Below, one piece after another: positions 35,054 through 44,662 of a stretch of DNA of 50,431 bases (its first letter is position 1; every line of letters starts with the position of its first letter). The DNA is from Paraburkholderia sp. (GTDB lineage: Bacteria > Pseudomonadota > Gammaproteobacteria > Burkholderiales > Burkholderiaceae): assembly GCF_024281035.1 (NCBI RefSeq), contig NZ_JAMXLH010000071.1, positions 1-50,431 on the forward strand, in the 5' to 3' direction. The position numbers and the translations under genes were made by a program. Under the pieces are notes generated by a model. It was not told where the DNA came from, ran no database searches, and worked only from the letters and a program-made list of their open reading frames with translations.

Positions 35054-35715
35054 TGCATTTCCTTTGCACGGGCCGTTGCATTAAGCCGCTCGGCACGCGG
35101 ATGAAAATGGACAGGCTGCACCTCGCTGCGCATGATGAGCGGCTCGACGCCATCCTCGCCGACGCCGAACACTTCCAGCGCTTCGTCCATGTCGCGCACC
35201 GGCGCGACGGTGAGCGGTTCGGGCGCAACCACGGACATCTCGCACAGCACGGTGAAGATGCTCGCGTAGGCACTGCCGGAGTCCAACAGGTGCTTGCCGA
35301 TGGCAGCGAGCACATGAACCGCTTCGCCGAGCAGCGCCGACGCATCGTCAGCATCGATGAGGCCGAGCACTTCGAGAAAGAGCGGCACGTAATCGGGCAG
35401 CTCGTTGGTCGAAATTTCGAGGCCGAAGCGCCGATACTCCGCGAGCAGATCGACCATCGCCTGGCCGCGGTCGCGGCTCTCTCCGTGCACGTGCTCGAAC
35501 AGATGCAGCGAGTGACGCGGATTGCGGTCGAACGTCGCGACGTATTCCTCCTGGGACTCGATTAGCGAACGGCCGCGCAGCTCGCCGACGAGCGGCGCCA
35601 ACTCGCGCGCCGCGTCCGGATGCGCGACGAGCGCCGCGTCGATTTCGTCGAGGGCATCGAGCAGCGCCTGCTGCGGATAATCGAGCAGCGCCGCAAGAAC
35701 GGGATAGATCGACAT
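35050..35715 (-). CDS. narJ: Nitrate reductase assembly chaperone (operon 2)
   Basis: NarG-specific chaperone, 221 residues. Typical runs are YPVLAALLDYPQQALLDALD, LHLFEHVHGESRDRGQAMVD and TNELPDYVPLFLEVLG. GGGGAGAG lies before the ATG, 15 nt after the narH stop, and it overlaps narI by 4 nt. Clearly a homologue of the operon 1 copy but well diverged, so the duplication is old or one operon was acquired. Confidence 0.93.
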   Translation of the reverse strand: MSIYPVLAALLDYPQQALLDALDEIDAALVAHPDAARELAPLVGELRGRSLIESQEEYVATFDRNPRHSLHLFEHVHGESRDRGQAMVDLLAEYRRFGLEISTNELPDYVPLFLEVLGLIDADDASALLGEAVHVLAAIGKHLLDSGSAYASIFTVLCEMSVVAPEPLTVAPVRDMDEALEVFGVGEDGVEPLIMRSEVQPVHFHPRAERLNATARAKEMQ

Positions 35716-35730
35716 CGTGTGGCTCTCCCC

Positions 35731-37284
35731 TTACGTGCTCGGCGTCAATTTGCGGCGCGACTTCGGCATGTCCGCAAATACCACGCTGCCTTGCGTCTTC
35801 GAGCCGAACAGCGACCCTTCCGTCACGCCGCCCGAACAGCCGTTGCCGAACGAGAAACCGCAGCTTCCCTTCTCGTTGAAGCTGTCCTCGACCATCTCCT
35901 TGTGCGACGACGGCACGACAAAACGGTCCTCGTAATTCGCGAGCGCCATGATGCGGTACATGTCTTCGACCTGCGCGGCCGTGAGCCCCGCCGCCGTGAG
36001 CAGCGCGGGATCTTCGACACCGTCGACGGCCTGCCCGCGCTTGTACGCGCGCATCGCGAGCATGCGGCGCAGCGCGGCGACCACCGGCGCTTCGTCGCCC
36101 GCGGTCAGCAGATTCGCGAGATAGCGCATCGGAATGCGCAGGCTCTCGACGTCGGGGATCATGCCGTCGCTGCCGATGTGGCCCGCGTCGGCCGCCGACT
36201 GGATCGGCGAGAGCGGCGGCACGTACCAGACCATCGGCAGCGTGCGGTACTCGGGGTGCAGCGGGAACGCGATCTTCCACTCGCAGGCCATCTTGTAGAC
36301 CGGCGAGCGCACGGCGGCGTCGAGCCAGCTTTGCGCGATGCCCTGGCGGCGCGCTTCGGCCTGAACCTCAGGATCGTGCGGATCGAGGAACACGTCGAGT
36401 TGCGCCTGGTAGAGATCGGTTTCTTTCTCGACGCTTGCCGCTTCGCTGATGCGGTCCGCGTCGTAGAGCAGCACGCCCAGATAGCGGATGCGGCCCACGC
36501 AGGTTTCCGCGCACACCGTCGGCTGACCGGCTTCGATGCGCGGATAGCAGAAGACGCACTTTTCGGCCTTGCCGGTCTTCCAGTTGAAGTACATCTTCTT
36601 GTACGGGCAACCGGACACGCACATGCGCCAGCCGCGGCACTTGTCCTGGTCGACGAGCACGATGCCGTCGTCTTCGCGCTTGTACACCGAGCCGGACGGG
36701 CACGATGCGACGCACGCCGGATTCAGGCAGTGCTCGCACAGGCGCGGCAGGTACATCATGAAGGTGTTTTCGAAGGTCGAATACATCTCCTTCTGCACGT
36801 TCTCGAAGAGCGCATCGCGCCCGCGCGATTCGAACTCGCCGCCGAGGTCGTCTTCCCAGTTCGGACCCCAGTGGATCTTGTCCATCTTCTTGCCGGTAAT
36901 CACCGAGACGGGACGTGCCGTGGGCGGCGTCTGCGAAAGCGGTGCTTTTTGCAGATGCTCGTAGTCGAACGTGAACGGCTCGTAGTAGTCGTCGATGGCC
37001 GGCAGATTCGGGTTCGCGAACAGGTTCGCGAGCACCTTGAGCTTCGTCCCCTGGCGAGGCTCGATGCTGCCGTCTTCATTGCGCTTCCAGCCGCCGTTCC
37101 ACTTCTTCTGGTTTTCCCACTCTTTCGGATAACCGATGCCGGGTTTCGTCTCGACGTTGTTGAACCATGCGTATTCGACGCCGTCACGCGACGTCCACAC
37201 ATTCTTGCAGGTCACCGAGCACGTATGGCACCCGATGCACTTGTCCAGGTTCAGGACCATCGCCACCTGGGCGCGGATCTTCAT
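35731..37284 (-). CDS. narH: Nitrate reductase beta subunit (operon 2)
   Basis: Four-cluster iron-sulfur subunit, 517 residues, about ten longer than the operon 1 copy at its C-terminus. Cys groups: C16-C19-C22-C26 (CIGCHTCSVTC), CEHCLNPACVASCP, CRGWRMCVSGCPYKK and CVFCYPRIEAGQPTVCAETC. The start MKIRAQVAMVLNLDK overlaps the narG stop by ATGA. Sequence is close to copy 1 in the cluster regions and differs more in the segment around EHLQKAPLSQTPPTARP. Confidence 0.97.
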   Translation of the reverse strand: MKIRAQVAMVLNLDKCIGCHTCSVTCKNVWTSRDGVEYAWFNNVETKPGIGYPKEWENQKKWNGGWKRNEDGSIEPRQGTKLKVLANLFANPNLPAIDDYYEPFTFDYEHLQKAPLSQTPPTARPVSVITGKKMDKIHWGPNWEDDLGGEFESRGRDALFENVQKEMYSTFENTFMMYLPRLCEHCLNPACVASCPSGSVYKREDDGIVLVDQDKCRGWRMCVSGCPYKKMYFNWKTGKAEKCVFCYPRIEAGQPTVCAETCVGRIRYLGVLLYDADRISEAASVEKETDLYQAQLDVFLDPHDPEVQAEARRQGIAQSWLDAAVRSPVYKMACEWKIAFPLHPEYRTLPMVWYVPPLSPIQSAADAGHIGSDGMIPDVESLRIPMRYLANLLTAGDEAPVVAALRRMLAMRAYKRGQAVDGVEDPALLTAAGLTAAQVEDMYRIMALANYEDRFVVPSSHKEMVEDSFNEKGSCGFSFGNGCSGGVTEGSLFGSKTQGSVVFADMPKSRRKLTPST

Positions 37285-40200
37285 GATGCTGCTCCTTCGA
37301 CGAGCGGCCCTTCGAGCCACTCCACCTTGTTCATTTTGCGCACGATCACGTATTCATCGCGATTGCTGCCGACGGTGCCGTAGTAGTTGAAGCCGTATGC
37401 AAGCTGTGCATAGCCGCCGATCATGTGCGTGGGCTTGAGCACCGTGCGCGTCACGGAGTTGTGAATGCCGCCGCGCATGCCGCTCGTCTGAGCGCCCGGC
37501 ACGTTCACGATCTTCTCCTGGGCGTGATACATGAGGCACATGCCGCGCGGCACGCGCTGGCTCACCACCACGCGCGCAGTCAGCGTCCCGTTCACGTTGA
37601 ACACTTCGACCCAGTCGTTGTCCTTGATCCCGGCTTCCTTCGCTTCGGATTCCGAGACCCAGACGTGCGGGCCGCCGCGCGACAGCGTGAGCATGCGGAT
37701 GTTGTCCGTGTACGTCGAGTGGATGCCCCACTTCTGGTGCGGCGTGATCCAGTTCAGCACGAGTTCGTGTTCGCCGTTCGGCTTCGCACCGAGCATCGGC
37801 CCAACGGTCTTCGTGTTGATGGCCGGCTTGTAGCTGCACGAGCCCTCGCCAAAGTCGAGCATCCAGCGGTGGTCCTGATAGAACTGCTGCCGCCCGGTCA
37901 GCGTGCGCCAGGGAATCAGCTCATGCACGTTCGTGTAGCCCGCGTTGTAGCTGACTTCCTCGGATTCGAGGCCCGACCACGTCGGCGCCGAGATGATCTT
38001 GCGCGGCTGCGCCTGCACGTCGCGGAAGCGGATCTTGTCGTGCTCGCGGCCTTCGGCCAGGTGCGTATGATCGCGGCCCGTAATCTTCGAGAGCGCATCC
38101 CACGCCTTCACCGCCACATGACCGTTGGTCTCCGGTGCGAAGGTGAGGATCATCTCAGCCGCATCGATCGCGGTTTCGAGGCGCGGACGGCCCTGGGTCA
38201 CACCCTCATGGCGCGACGTGCCCGTGAGATTCGCGAGCTCGCCCACTTCGTGCGCGGTGTTCCAGTTGATGCCCTTGCCGCCGTTGCCGAGCTTGTCGAG
38301 CAGCGGCCCGACCGAGGTGAACTTGTTGTAGATCTCGCGATAGTCGCGCTCCACCAGCGTCATCGCAGGCGCGGTCTTGCCGGGGATCAGGTCGCATTCG
38401 CCATGACGCCAGTCCTTCGGCTCGAACGCCTGGCCGAGTTCGCCCGGGGTGTCGTGCATGAGCGGCGTGCAGACGAGGTCGGTACGCGTGCCGAGATGCG
38501 CGCCGCCGATCTCCGAGAACTTCTTCGCGATGGTCTTGTAGATTTCCCAGTCGCTCTTGCTCTCCCACAACGGCTGCACCGCCTCCGAAAGCGGATGGAT
38601 GAACGGGTGCATGTCGGACGTGTTCAGATCGTCCTTCTCGTAGAACGTCGCCGACGGCAGCACGATGTCGCCATAGAGGCAGGTCGTGCTCATGCGGAAG
38701 TCGAGCACCGCGAGCAGGTCGAGCTTGCCCTCGGCGGCCTCGCGCACCTTCACTTCCGATGGCTTGATGGCATCCGCTTCGTCGCCGAAGAGCGCGTTCT
38801 GCGTACCGAGCAGGTACTTGAGGAAATACTCGTGGCCCTTGCCCGAGCTGCCGAGAATGTTCGAGCGCCACACGAACATGTTGCGCGGGAAATTAACGGG
38901 ATTGTCGGGGTCGTCGCACGAGAAATCGAGCGCGCCGGACTTCAGTTTCTCGACCGTGTAGTCGATCGGTTCGCGGCCTTCGCGCTTCGCCGCGTCGACG
39001 AGGTCGAGCGGATTCGTGCCAAGCTGCGGCGCCGAGGGCAGCCAGCCCATCCGCTCGGACTTCGCATTGAGGTCGAGCATGCTGAGGCCCTTGTAGCGCT
39101 TGTGATCGGCGCCCGGGCTGAGAATCTCGTCGAGGCCGACCTTTTCGTGACGCCACTGGCTCGTGTGGTTGTAGAAGAACGACGTGCCGTTCATCTGGCG
39201 CGGCGGACGCGACCAGTCGAGCGCGAACGCAAGCGGCGCCCAGCCGAACTGCGGACGCAGCTTCTCCTGGCCGACGTAGTGCGCCCAGCCGCCGCCGCTT
39301 TGGCCGATACAGCCGCACATCATCAGCAGATTGATGATGCTGCGGTAGATCATGTCGTTGTGATACCAGTGGTTCAGCGCCGCACCGAGAATCACCATGC
39401 TCTTGCCGTGCGTGCGATCCGCGTTGTCCGCGAATTCGCGCGCCACCTGGATCACAAGCTTGCGCGGCACCGTCGTGTGCTTTTCCTGCCATGCGGGCGT
39501 GCAGGGCACGTCGTCGTCATACGACGCGGCGACGTTCGGGCCGCCGAGGCCCTGGTCGACGCCGTAGTTCGCCATCTGCAGGTCGTAGACGGTGGCGACG
39601 AGCACGCTCGTGCCGTCCGCCAGCGCGACGCGTTTGGCCGGCACGCGCCGTGCGAGCAGCGCGCCGTGTTCCCCGCCGAAATACGGGAAGCTCACTTCGA
39701 CGACTTCATCGTGCGCCGCGATGAGCGACAGGCACGGATCGATTTCGCGACCGCTGCCGCCGTCCTTGAGTTCGAGATTCCAGCGGCCGACCTTCGCGCC
39801 GTCGTTGTGTTCCGACTCGCCCCAGCGGAAGCCGACCGAACCGTTCGGCGCGACGATGTTGCCGCTCGTCGCATCGATCGCGAGCGTCTTCCACTGCGGG
39901 TTATTCGCTTCGTCCAGGCCGCCCGCGAGCTGCGACGCGCGCAGGAACTGGTCCGGCACGATCGCGCCGTCGCGCTCGGAGAGCGTGACGAGCAGCGGCA
40001 TGTCGGTGTACTGCTTCAGGTAGTCGCGGAAGTACGCGGACTTGCCGCTCGCGTGGAATTCCTTGAGCACGACGTGGCCCATCGCCATCGCGAGCGCCGC
40101 GTCGGTGCCCTGCTTCGGCGCGAGCCAGATGTCGCCGAACTTGACCATCTCGCCGAAGTCCGATGACACCGCAACCGTCTTGGTGCCCTTGTAGCGGACC

Positions 40201-41006
40201 TCGGTGTAGAAGTGGGCGTCGGGCGTGCGCGTTTGCGGCACATTCGAGCCCCACACCATCAGATAGGTGGAGTTGTACCAGTCCGCGGATTCGGGCACGT
40301 CGGTCTGCTCGCCCCACACCTGCGGCGAGGACGGCGGCAAATCGCAGTACCAGTCGTAGAACGACAGGCACGCTCCGCCGATCAGGCTCAGGTAGCGCGC
40401 GCCAGCCGCATAGGAAACCATCGACATCGCCGGAATCGGCGAGAAGCCGACCACGCGGTCCGGGCCGTACTTGCCGATCGTGTAGGCGTTTGCGGCCGCA
40501 ATGATTTCGGCCGCCGTGTCCCAGTCGGCGCGCACGAAGCCGCCGAGCCCGCGCACGCGCTTGTAGCGCGCAGCCTTCTCGGGATTCTCGACGATCGATG
40601 CCCACGCCTCGACCGGGCCGAGCGTGCGGCGCGCTTCGTGCCACAGGTCCATCAGGCGCCCGCGGATCATCGGGTGCTTCACGCGTTGCGCCGAATAGAC
40701 GTACCAGCTATAGGAGGCGCCGCGCGGGCAGCCGCGCGGCTCGTGATTGGGCAGGTCGGCGCGCGTGCGGGGGTAATCGGTCTGCTGGGTTTCCCACGTG
40801 ATCAGACCGTTCTTCACGTAGACCTTCCACGAACACGATCCGGTGCAGTTGACCCCGTGCGTCGATCGAACGATCTTGTCGTGTTGCCAACGGCTGCGAT
40901 AGCCGTCTTCCCACTTGCGGTCCTCGTCGACGACCGCGCCATGACCGTTTGAGAACGTCGCCTTGACACGCGACATGAACTTCAGACGGTCCAGAAAGTA
41001 ACTCAT
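37281..41006 (-). CDS. narG: Respiratory nitrate reductase alpha subunit (operon 2)
   Basis: Mo-bis-MGD catalytic subunit, 1241 residues. FS0 ligands H50, C54, C58 (STHGVNCTGSCSW) and C93 (EPRGCPRGAS, with the canonical Pro). The Mo region SFYDWYCDLPPSSPQ and NVPQTRTPDAH are intact. CGGAG precedes the ATG. Gene order narK2-narG-narH-narJ-narI with tight or overlapping spacing marks one operon. Compared with copy 1 it has more conventional residues at the FS0 site, so it is likely the standard housekeeping enzyme. Confidence 0.97.
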   Translation of the reverse strand: MSYFLDRLKFMSRVKATFSNGHGAVVDEDRKWEDGYRSRWQHDKIVRSTHGVNCTGSCSWKVYVKNGLITWETQQTDYPRTRADLPNHEPRGCPRGASYSWYVYSAQRVKHPMIRGRLMDLWHEARRTLGPVEAWASIVENPEKAARYKRVRGLGGFVRADWDTAAEIIAAANAYTIGKYGPDRVVGFSPIPAMSMVSYAAGARYLSLIGGACLSFYDWYCDLPPSSPQVWGEQTDVPESADWYNSTYLMVWGSNVPQTRTPDAHFYTEVRYKGTKTVAVSSDFGEMVKFGDIWLAPKQGTDAALAMAMGHVVLKEFHASGKSAYFRDYLKQYTDMPLLVTLSERDGAIVPDQFLRASQLAGGLDEANNPQWKTLAIDATSGNIVAPNGSVGFRWGESEHNDGAKVGRWNLELKDGGSGREIDPCLSLIAAHDEVVEVSFPYFGGEHGALLARRVPAKRVALADGTSVLVATVYDLQMANYGVDQGLGGPNVAASYDDDVPCTPAWQEKHTTVPRKLVIQVAREFADNADRTHGKSMVILGAALNHWYHNDMIYRSIINLLMMCGCIGQSGGGWAHYVGQEKLRPQFGWAPLAFALDWSRPPRQMNGTSFFYNHTSQWRHEKVGLDEILSPGADHKRYKGLSMLDLNAKSERMGWLPSAPQLGTNPLDLVDAAKREGREPIDYTVEKLKSGALDFSCDDPDNPVNFPRNMFVWRSNILGSSGKGHEYFLKYLLGTQNALFGDEADAIKPSEVKVREAAEGKLDLLAVLDFRMSTTCLYGDIVLPSATFYEKDDLNTSDMHPFIHPLSEAVQPLWESKSDWEIYKTIAKKFSEIGGAHLGTRTDLVCTPLMHDTPGELGQAFEPKDWRHGECDLIPGKTAPAMTLVERDYREIYNKFTSVGPLLDKLGNGGKGINWNTAHEVGELANLTGTSRHEGVTQGRPRLETAIDAAEMILTFAPETNGHVAVKAWDALSKITGRDHTHLAEGREHDKIRFRDVQAQPRKIISAPTWSGLESEEVSYNAGYTNVHELIPWRTLTGRQQFYQDHRWMLDFGEGSCSYKPAINTKTVGPMLGAKPNGEHELVLNWITPHQKWGIHSTYTDNIRMLTLSRGGPHVWVSESEAKEAGIKDNDWVEVFNVNGTLTARVVVSQRVPRGMCLMYHAQEKIVNVPGAQTSGMRGGIHNSVTRTVLKPTHMIGGYAQLAYGFNYYGTVGSNRDEYVIVRKMNKVEWLEGPLVEGAAS

Positions 41007-41078
41007 CTTGTTCTCCGAAACTAAAGCTGCGCCCAGTGAGCTGTCTGCGACCGCGTGGACTCAGCGAATTCGTGCTGC

Positions 41079-41085
41079 ATGAGTA
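41079..41085 (-). promoter_or_regulatory. Possible NarL heptamer between narK2 and narG2
   Basis: TACTCAT on the minus strand fits the NarL consensus TACYYMT, 73 nt before narG. A perfect palindrome GGACTAGTCC lies nearby (41176-41185). The 214-nt gap could hold an internal promoter for narGHJI. A single heptamer is weak evidence. Confidence 0.3.
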
Positions 41086-41220
41086 TGACGAGCGCGCGCG
41101 TGCCCGCCTATTCGCCAGCAGGAGCAGCCCGCAAACGAATTAGGACTAGCCCGACCGGCCCGAACTACGCCTGAAGGACTAGTCCACCCATGCGCGCACG
41201 GCTTCCCGTGCGAATCAGAA

Positions 41221-42606
41221 TCAGCAGGGCATCGGCGCGTTGCGGCGCGCGTAGAAGAACCACGTGACCGCGGCGCACACGACATAGAAGCCGATGAAGC
41301 ACAGCAGGGCCGTGACCGGCGAGCCCGTGACGTCGATCGACGTACCGAAGCTCTTCGGGATGAAGAAGCCGCCGTAGGCGCCCATCGCACCGGCAAAGCC
41401 GAGCACCGCAGCCGATTCCTTGCCGGCCTCGGCGAGCGCGCGCTGTTGCGCATCGGGACCCTTGCCCTTCGCGGCGCGCTGCTGCTGCGTGAGGAAGATC
41501 ACCGGGATCATGCGGAAGGTGGAGCCGTTACCGATGCCGGTCAGCGCGAACAGCACGATGAACATGGCGAGGAAGCCGCCGAAGTTGCCGGCCGAGCCCG
41601 CCGACGGCAGGAAGGCGATCACGCCTGCCACGGCCGCGATCATCGCGATGAACGTGAGGAGCGTGACGCGCGCGCCGCCGAGGCGGTCCGAGATCCAGCC
41701 GCCGAGCGGACGCGTCATGGCGCCTGCGAGCGGCCCGAGGAACGCATAGGCGGTCGGGTTGATCGCGGGGAATTCCGCCTTCGTGAGCAGCGCAAGACCC
41801 GCCGAGAAACCGATGAACGAGCCGAACGTGCCGACATAGAGGAAGCACATCAGCCAGTTGTGGCTGCGGCGGAAGATGACGGCCTGTTCGCTGAACGATG
41901 CCTTTGCGTCGGCGATGTCGTTCATGCCGTACCACGCGGCAACCGCTGCCACGATGATGAGCGGAACCCAGACGAAGCCTGCGTTTTGCAGCCAGATCGA
42001 GTGTTCGACGCCCTTCGCAACGTAGGTTTGACCGCCGCCGAGAATGCCGCTGAACGCTGCGGTGGAGATGACGATCGGCGTGACGAACTGGACCATCGAC
42101 ACCCCGAGGTTGCCGATGCCCGCGTTCATGCCGGTGGCGAAGCCCTTGCGCTTCTTCGGGAAGAAGAAGCTGATGTTGGCCATCGACGAGCTGAAGTTCG
42201 CGCCGCCGAAGCCGCACAGGAGGGCGAGCACGAGCAGCATTTCATACGACGTCGACGGGTCGCGCAGCGCGAAGCCCATGCCGAGCGCGGGAATCAGCAG
42301 GCTGGCCGTCGAAATGGCGGTGAAGCGCCGTCCGCCGAAAATCGGCACGAGGAACGAATAGAAAATGCGCAGCGTCGCGCCCGAAAGCGCGGGAAGCGCC
42401 GTGAGCCAGAAGAGCTGGTTCTTGGTGAAGTGGAAGCCGCCCTTGTCGAGATTCACGACGGCGACGCTCCACAGCGACCAGACGACGAACGCCAGCATCA
42501 GCGCGGGGATGGAGATCCAGAGATTGCGGTTGGCCACCTGCTCGCCACTCGCCTTCCAGAAACCGGCATTCTCCGGCTCCCACTGCGTTAACAGATATTT
42601 GGACAT
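41221..42606 (-). CDS. narK: NarK2-type nitrate/nitrite antiporter
   Basis: Major facilitator superfamily permease of 461 residues, closest in style to E. coli NarK/NarU. Motifs: SGATLRIFYSFLVPIFGGRR (first substrate Arg), FSSSMANISFFFPKKRKG, first nitrate signature NAGIGNLGVSMVQF, second Arg in AMTRPLGGWISDRLGG and GFAGAMGAYGGFFIP. By family knowledge such proteins exchange nitrate in for nitrite out. It precedes narG on the same strand and follows a terminator that separates it from narK1. Confidence 0.92.
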   Translation of the reverse strand: MSKYLLTQWEPENAGFWKASGEQVANRNLWISIPALMLAFVVWSLWSVAVVNLDKGGFHFTKNQLFWLTALPALSGATLRIFYSFLVPIFGGRRFTAISTASLLIPALGMGFALRDPSTSYEMLLVLALLCGFGGANFSSSMANISFFFPKKRKGFATGMNAGIGNLGVSMVQFVTPIVISTAAFSGILGGGQTYVAKGVEHSIWLQNAGFVWVPLIIVAAVAAWYGMNDIADAKASFSEQAVIFRRSHNWLMCFLYVGTFGSFIGFSAGLALLTKAEFPAINPTAYAFLGPLAGAMTRPLGGWISDRLGGARVTLLTFIAMIAAVAGVIAFLPSAGSAGNFGGFLAMFIVLFALTGIGNGSTFRMIPVIFLTQQQRAAKGKGPDAQQRALAEAGKESAAVLGFAGAMGAYGGFFIPKSFGTSIDVTGSPVTALLCFIGFYVVCAAVTWFFYARRNAPMPC

Positions 42607-42621
42607 GGTGTTTGCTCAATC

Positions 42622-42649
42622 AAAAAAGCGCGCCGCAAGTGCGACGCGC
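42622..42649 (-). terminator. Intrinsic terminator or attenuator between narK1 and narK2
   Basis: On the minus strand GCGCGTCGC pairs with GCGGCGCGC (one G-U pair) around ACTT, followed by six Ts. It lies 8 nt after narK1 and its U-tract ends 16 nt before the narK2 start. narK2 therefore needs read-through or control of termination. Confidence 0.85.
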
Positions 42650-42656
42650 GTGGGAA

Positions 42657-44030
42657 TCAGTCGGCCAGCGCTTCGTGTGCGTGTACCGCGCCTGTTGCGG
42701 GTGCTGTTTGTGCCGCTTGTGCCTCGTGTGCGCGCGCCTCTTTTTGCAGGGCTGCGCGCTCTTCTGCGGCACGCGCCGTGGCGAGCGCTTCGGGGCGGAA
42801 CGAGAAGTGCATGAACAACAGGCTGACCGCCGTCGCGCCGAACATCAGCATGAAACAGGTGGTGCGCACACCAGTCAGATCGACGAGCAGGCCGAACAGG
42901 ATCGGCAGCACGAAGCCGCCCAGGCCGCCAGCCAGGCCGACGACGCCGGACACCGCGCCGATGTTGTCCGTATAGCTGTCGCCGATGAACTTGAAGACCG
43001 ACGCCTTGCCCACGGCCATCGCCACGCCGACGATGAACATGATCACGGTGTAGAACACCGGGCCGAGACCGATATGGAATGCAACCGGACCCTTCGCGCT
43101 GTGGATCACCAGGTCGGTCGACGGGTAGCTCAGCACGAAGAAACCGGCAAGCGCGACCCACATGACGGCCCACGTCGTGCGATAGGCGCCGAAGCGGTCG
43201 GAGAGCCAGCCGCCCATCGCGCGCAGCACGCCGCCCGGCAGCGAGAAGCAGGCCGCGAGAAACGCCGCTGCCTCGATGCCGAAGCCGTACTGGTTCACGT
43301 AGTACTGCGGCATCCAGAGCGAGAGGCCGACGTAGCCGCCGAACACGACGGAGTAGTACTGCGCGTAGCGCAAAACGCGCGGATCGCCGAGCACCTTGAG
43401 CTGATTCCCGGCCCGCGTCCCGCCGACGACGCGATGCGCCGGATTGCTCGACGAAAGCAGAAGAAAGCCGAACGCCGTGACGAGCATCGCGATGGCGTAG
43501 ACCTTCGGCACGATCGTCCACGTACCGGCTGCGACAATCAGTACCGGTGCAACGAACTTGTTGAGTGCGGCGCCGGAATTGCCCGCGCCGAAGATACCCA
43601 TCGCGAGGCCCTGGCGCGACTTCGGAAACCAGCGTGCGACGTAGGGCGTGCCGACCGAGAACGAGGCGCCCGCGAAGCCGACGAACAGGCCGAGCACGAG
43701 GAACTGCCAGAATTGCGTCGCATACGAAACGAGCCAGATCGGCACGACGGTTGCGAGCATGATCAGGAAGAACACGATCCGGCCGCCGAAGCGGTCGGTC
43801 CAGATGCCGAGCGGCACGCGTGCGAGCGAACCGGTCAACACGGGCATGGCGGCAACGAGGCCGAATTCCGCGTCGGTGAGATGAAGCTGCTTTTTAAGCG
43901 GAATACCGAGAATCGCAAACATCATCCAGACTGCAAAGCAGATGGTGAAAGCGAAAGTACTCGATCCAAGCACGCGCCATGCGGCACTCTGGTTATTGCT
44001 GTTATTGCCGGGGATATTCTGCGTGATCAT
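42657..44030 (-). CDS. narK: NarK1-type nitrate transporter
   Basis: Major facilitator superfamily permease, 457 residues with 12 helices and a charged Ala/Glu-rich C-terminal tail (about 415-457). Motifs: LTGSLARVPLGIWTDRFGGR, first nitrate signature GIFGAGNSGAALNKF, GVLRAMGGWLSDRFG and VVGLAGGLGGFVLP. NarK1-type proteins are thought to import nitrate with protons and to start uptake before nitrite builds up for exchange. It is the first gene of the operon 2 region; the start lacks a strong ribosome binding site. Confidence 0.92.
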   Translation of the reverse strand: MITQNIPGNNSNNQSAAWRVLGSSTFAFTICFAVWMMFAILGIPLKKQLHLTDAEFGLVAAMPVLTGSLARVPLGIWTDRFGGRIVFFLIMLATVVPIWLVSYATQFWQFLVLGLFVGFAGASFSVGTPYVARWFPKSRQGLAMGIFGAGNSGAALNKFVAPVLIVAAGTWTIVPKVYAIAMLVTAFGFLLLSSSNPAHRVVGGTRAGNQLKVLGDPRVLRYAQYYSVVFGGYVGLSLWMPQYYVNQYGFGIEAAAFLAACFSLPGGVLRAMGGWLSDRFGAYRTTWAVMWVALAGFFVLSYPSTDLVIHSAKGPVAFHIGLGPVFYTVIMFIVGVAMAVGKASVFKFIGDSYTDNIGAVSGVVGLAGGLGGFVLPILFGLLVDLTGVRTTCFMLMFGATAVSLLFMHFSFRPEALATARAAEERAALQKEARAHEAQAAQTAPATGAVHAHEALAD

Positions 44031-44662
44031 TTTTAGGCTTGCTCACGGATTTAACTGTAAGCCAGCTTACGCAGTATTCGGCGCTATTCCATTACCCTTG
44101 TGGATCGTGTGACAAACGGACACTACTCCGTTCTGATTACTCCTCCACCCCCCATCCGGATTAGTACGGGCGGGCGTTTGAGGGTTTTTTCACGCGTCTC
44201 GAAACTTTGACGCGCCGTGCAGCCCTTTTCTGATAATCGTTGTGCGGGCAAATAGTGCGGGCAGTGCGGCGAAATGAACGGCATCAGCGTATCCGCCACA
44301 CCGATTCTGATTAATCGGTATTATTACTCACATTGTGATCTATTTGTGTTGCGCACTGGCGACAGTGCTGCACGCGATATCAAGATCACGAACCCGATCG
44401 GGCGCACCGCCTCGATCCCGATCTTGAAGCGGCGATGTTCGCCATGCCCGCAAGCGGGGCCTGCAAACATGTCTCGTCACGAAGAGCACATGGAGCACCA
44501 TGGAAAATGAAGCAGGCGGTCTCGCGAACAGGCGCGGCGATACGCCGCGGGAGAGCAGAATGCCGGACCCAGGCGAGCGTTGCGTGGAATTGCCACATCT
44601 GCGCTACGGCTGCATCGCATATAAGATTCATATAAAATCCATCTATTTGCTGGAGAGCAAGC
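44031..44662. other. Divergent control region between narK1 and nnrS
   Basis: A 632-nt gap with several perfect inverted repeats: GTAAGCCAGCTTAC (44057-44070, just upstream of narK1), ACCGATT/AATCGGT (44300-44319) and GCACTG/CAGTGC (44353-44368). A NarL-type heptamer TACTCCT lies at 44138-44144. No canonical FNR box is seen. A 78-codon frame on the plus strand (44274-44510) lacks supporting features. The region should carry both the narK1 and nnrS promoters. Confidence 0.55.

Noticed and set aside
37425..40166. A 913-codon frame on the plus strand opposite narG2
   Set aside because: Very Arg/His/Val-rich, no recognisable motif, fully inside narG. A GC-bias artefact.
44274..44510. 78-codon frame upstream of nnrS
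   Set aside because: No recognisable features, and it lies in the probable control region with several palindromes.
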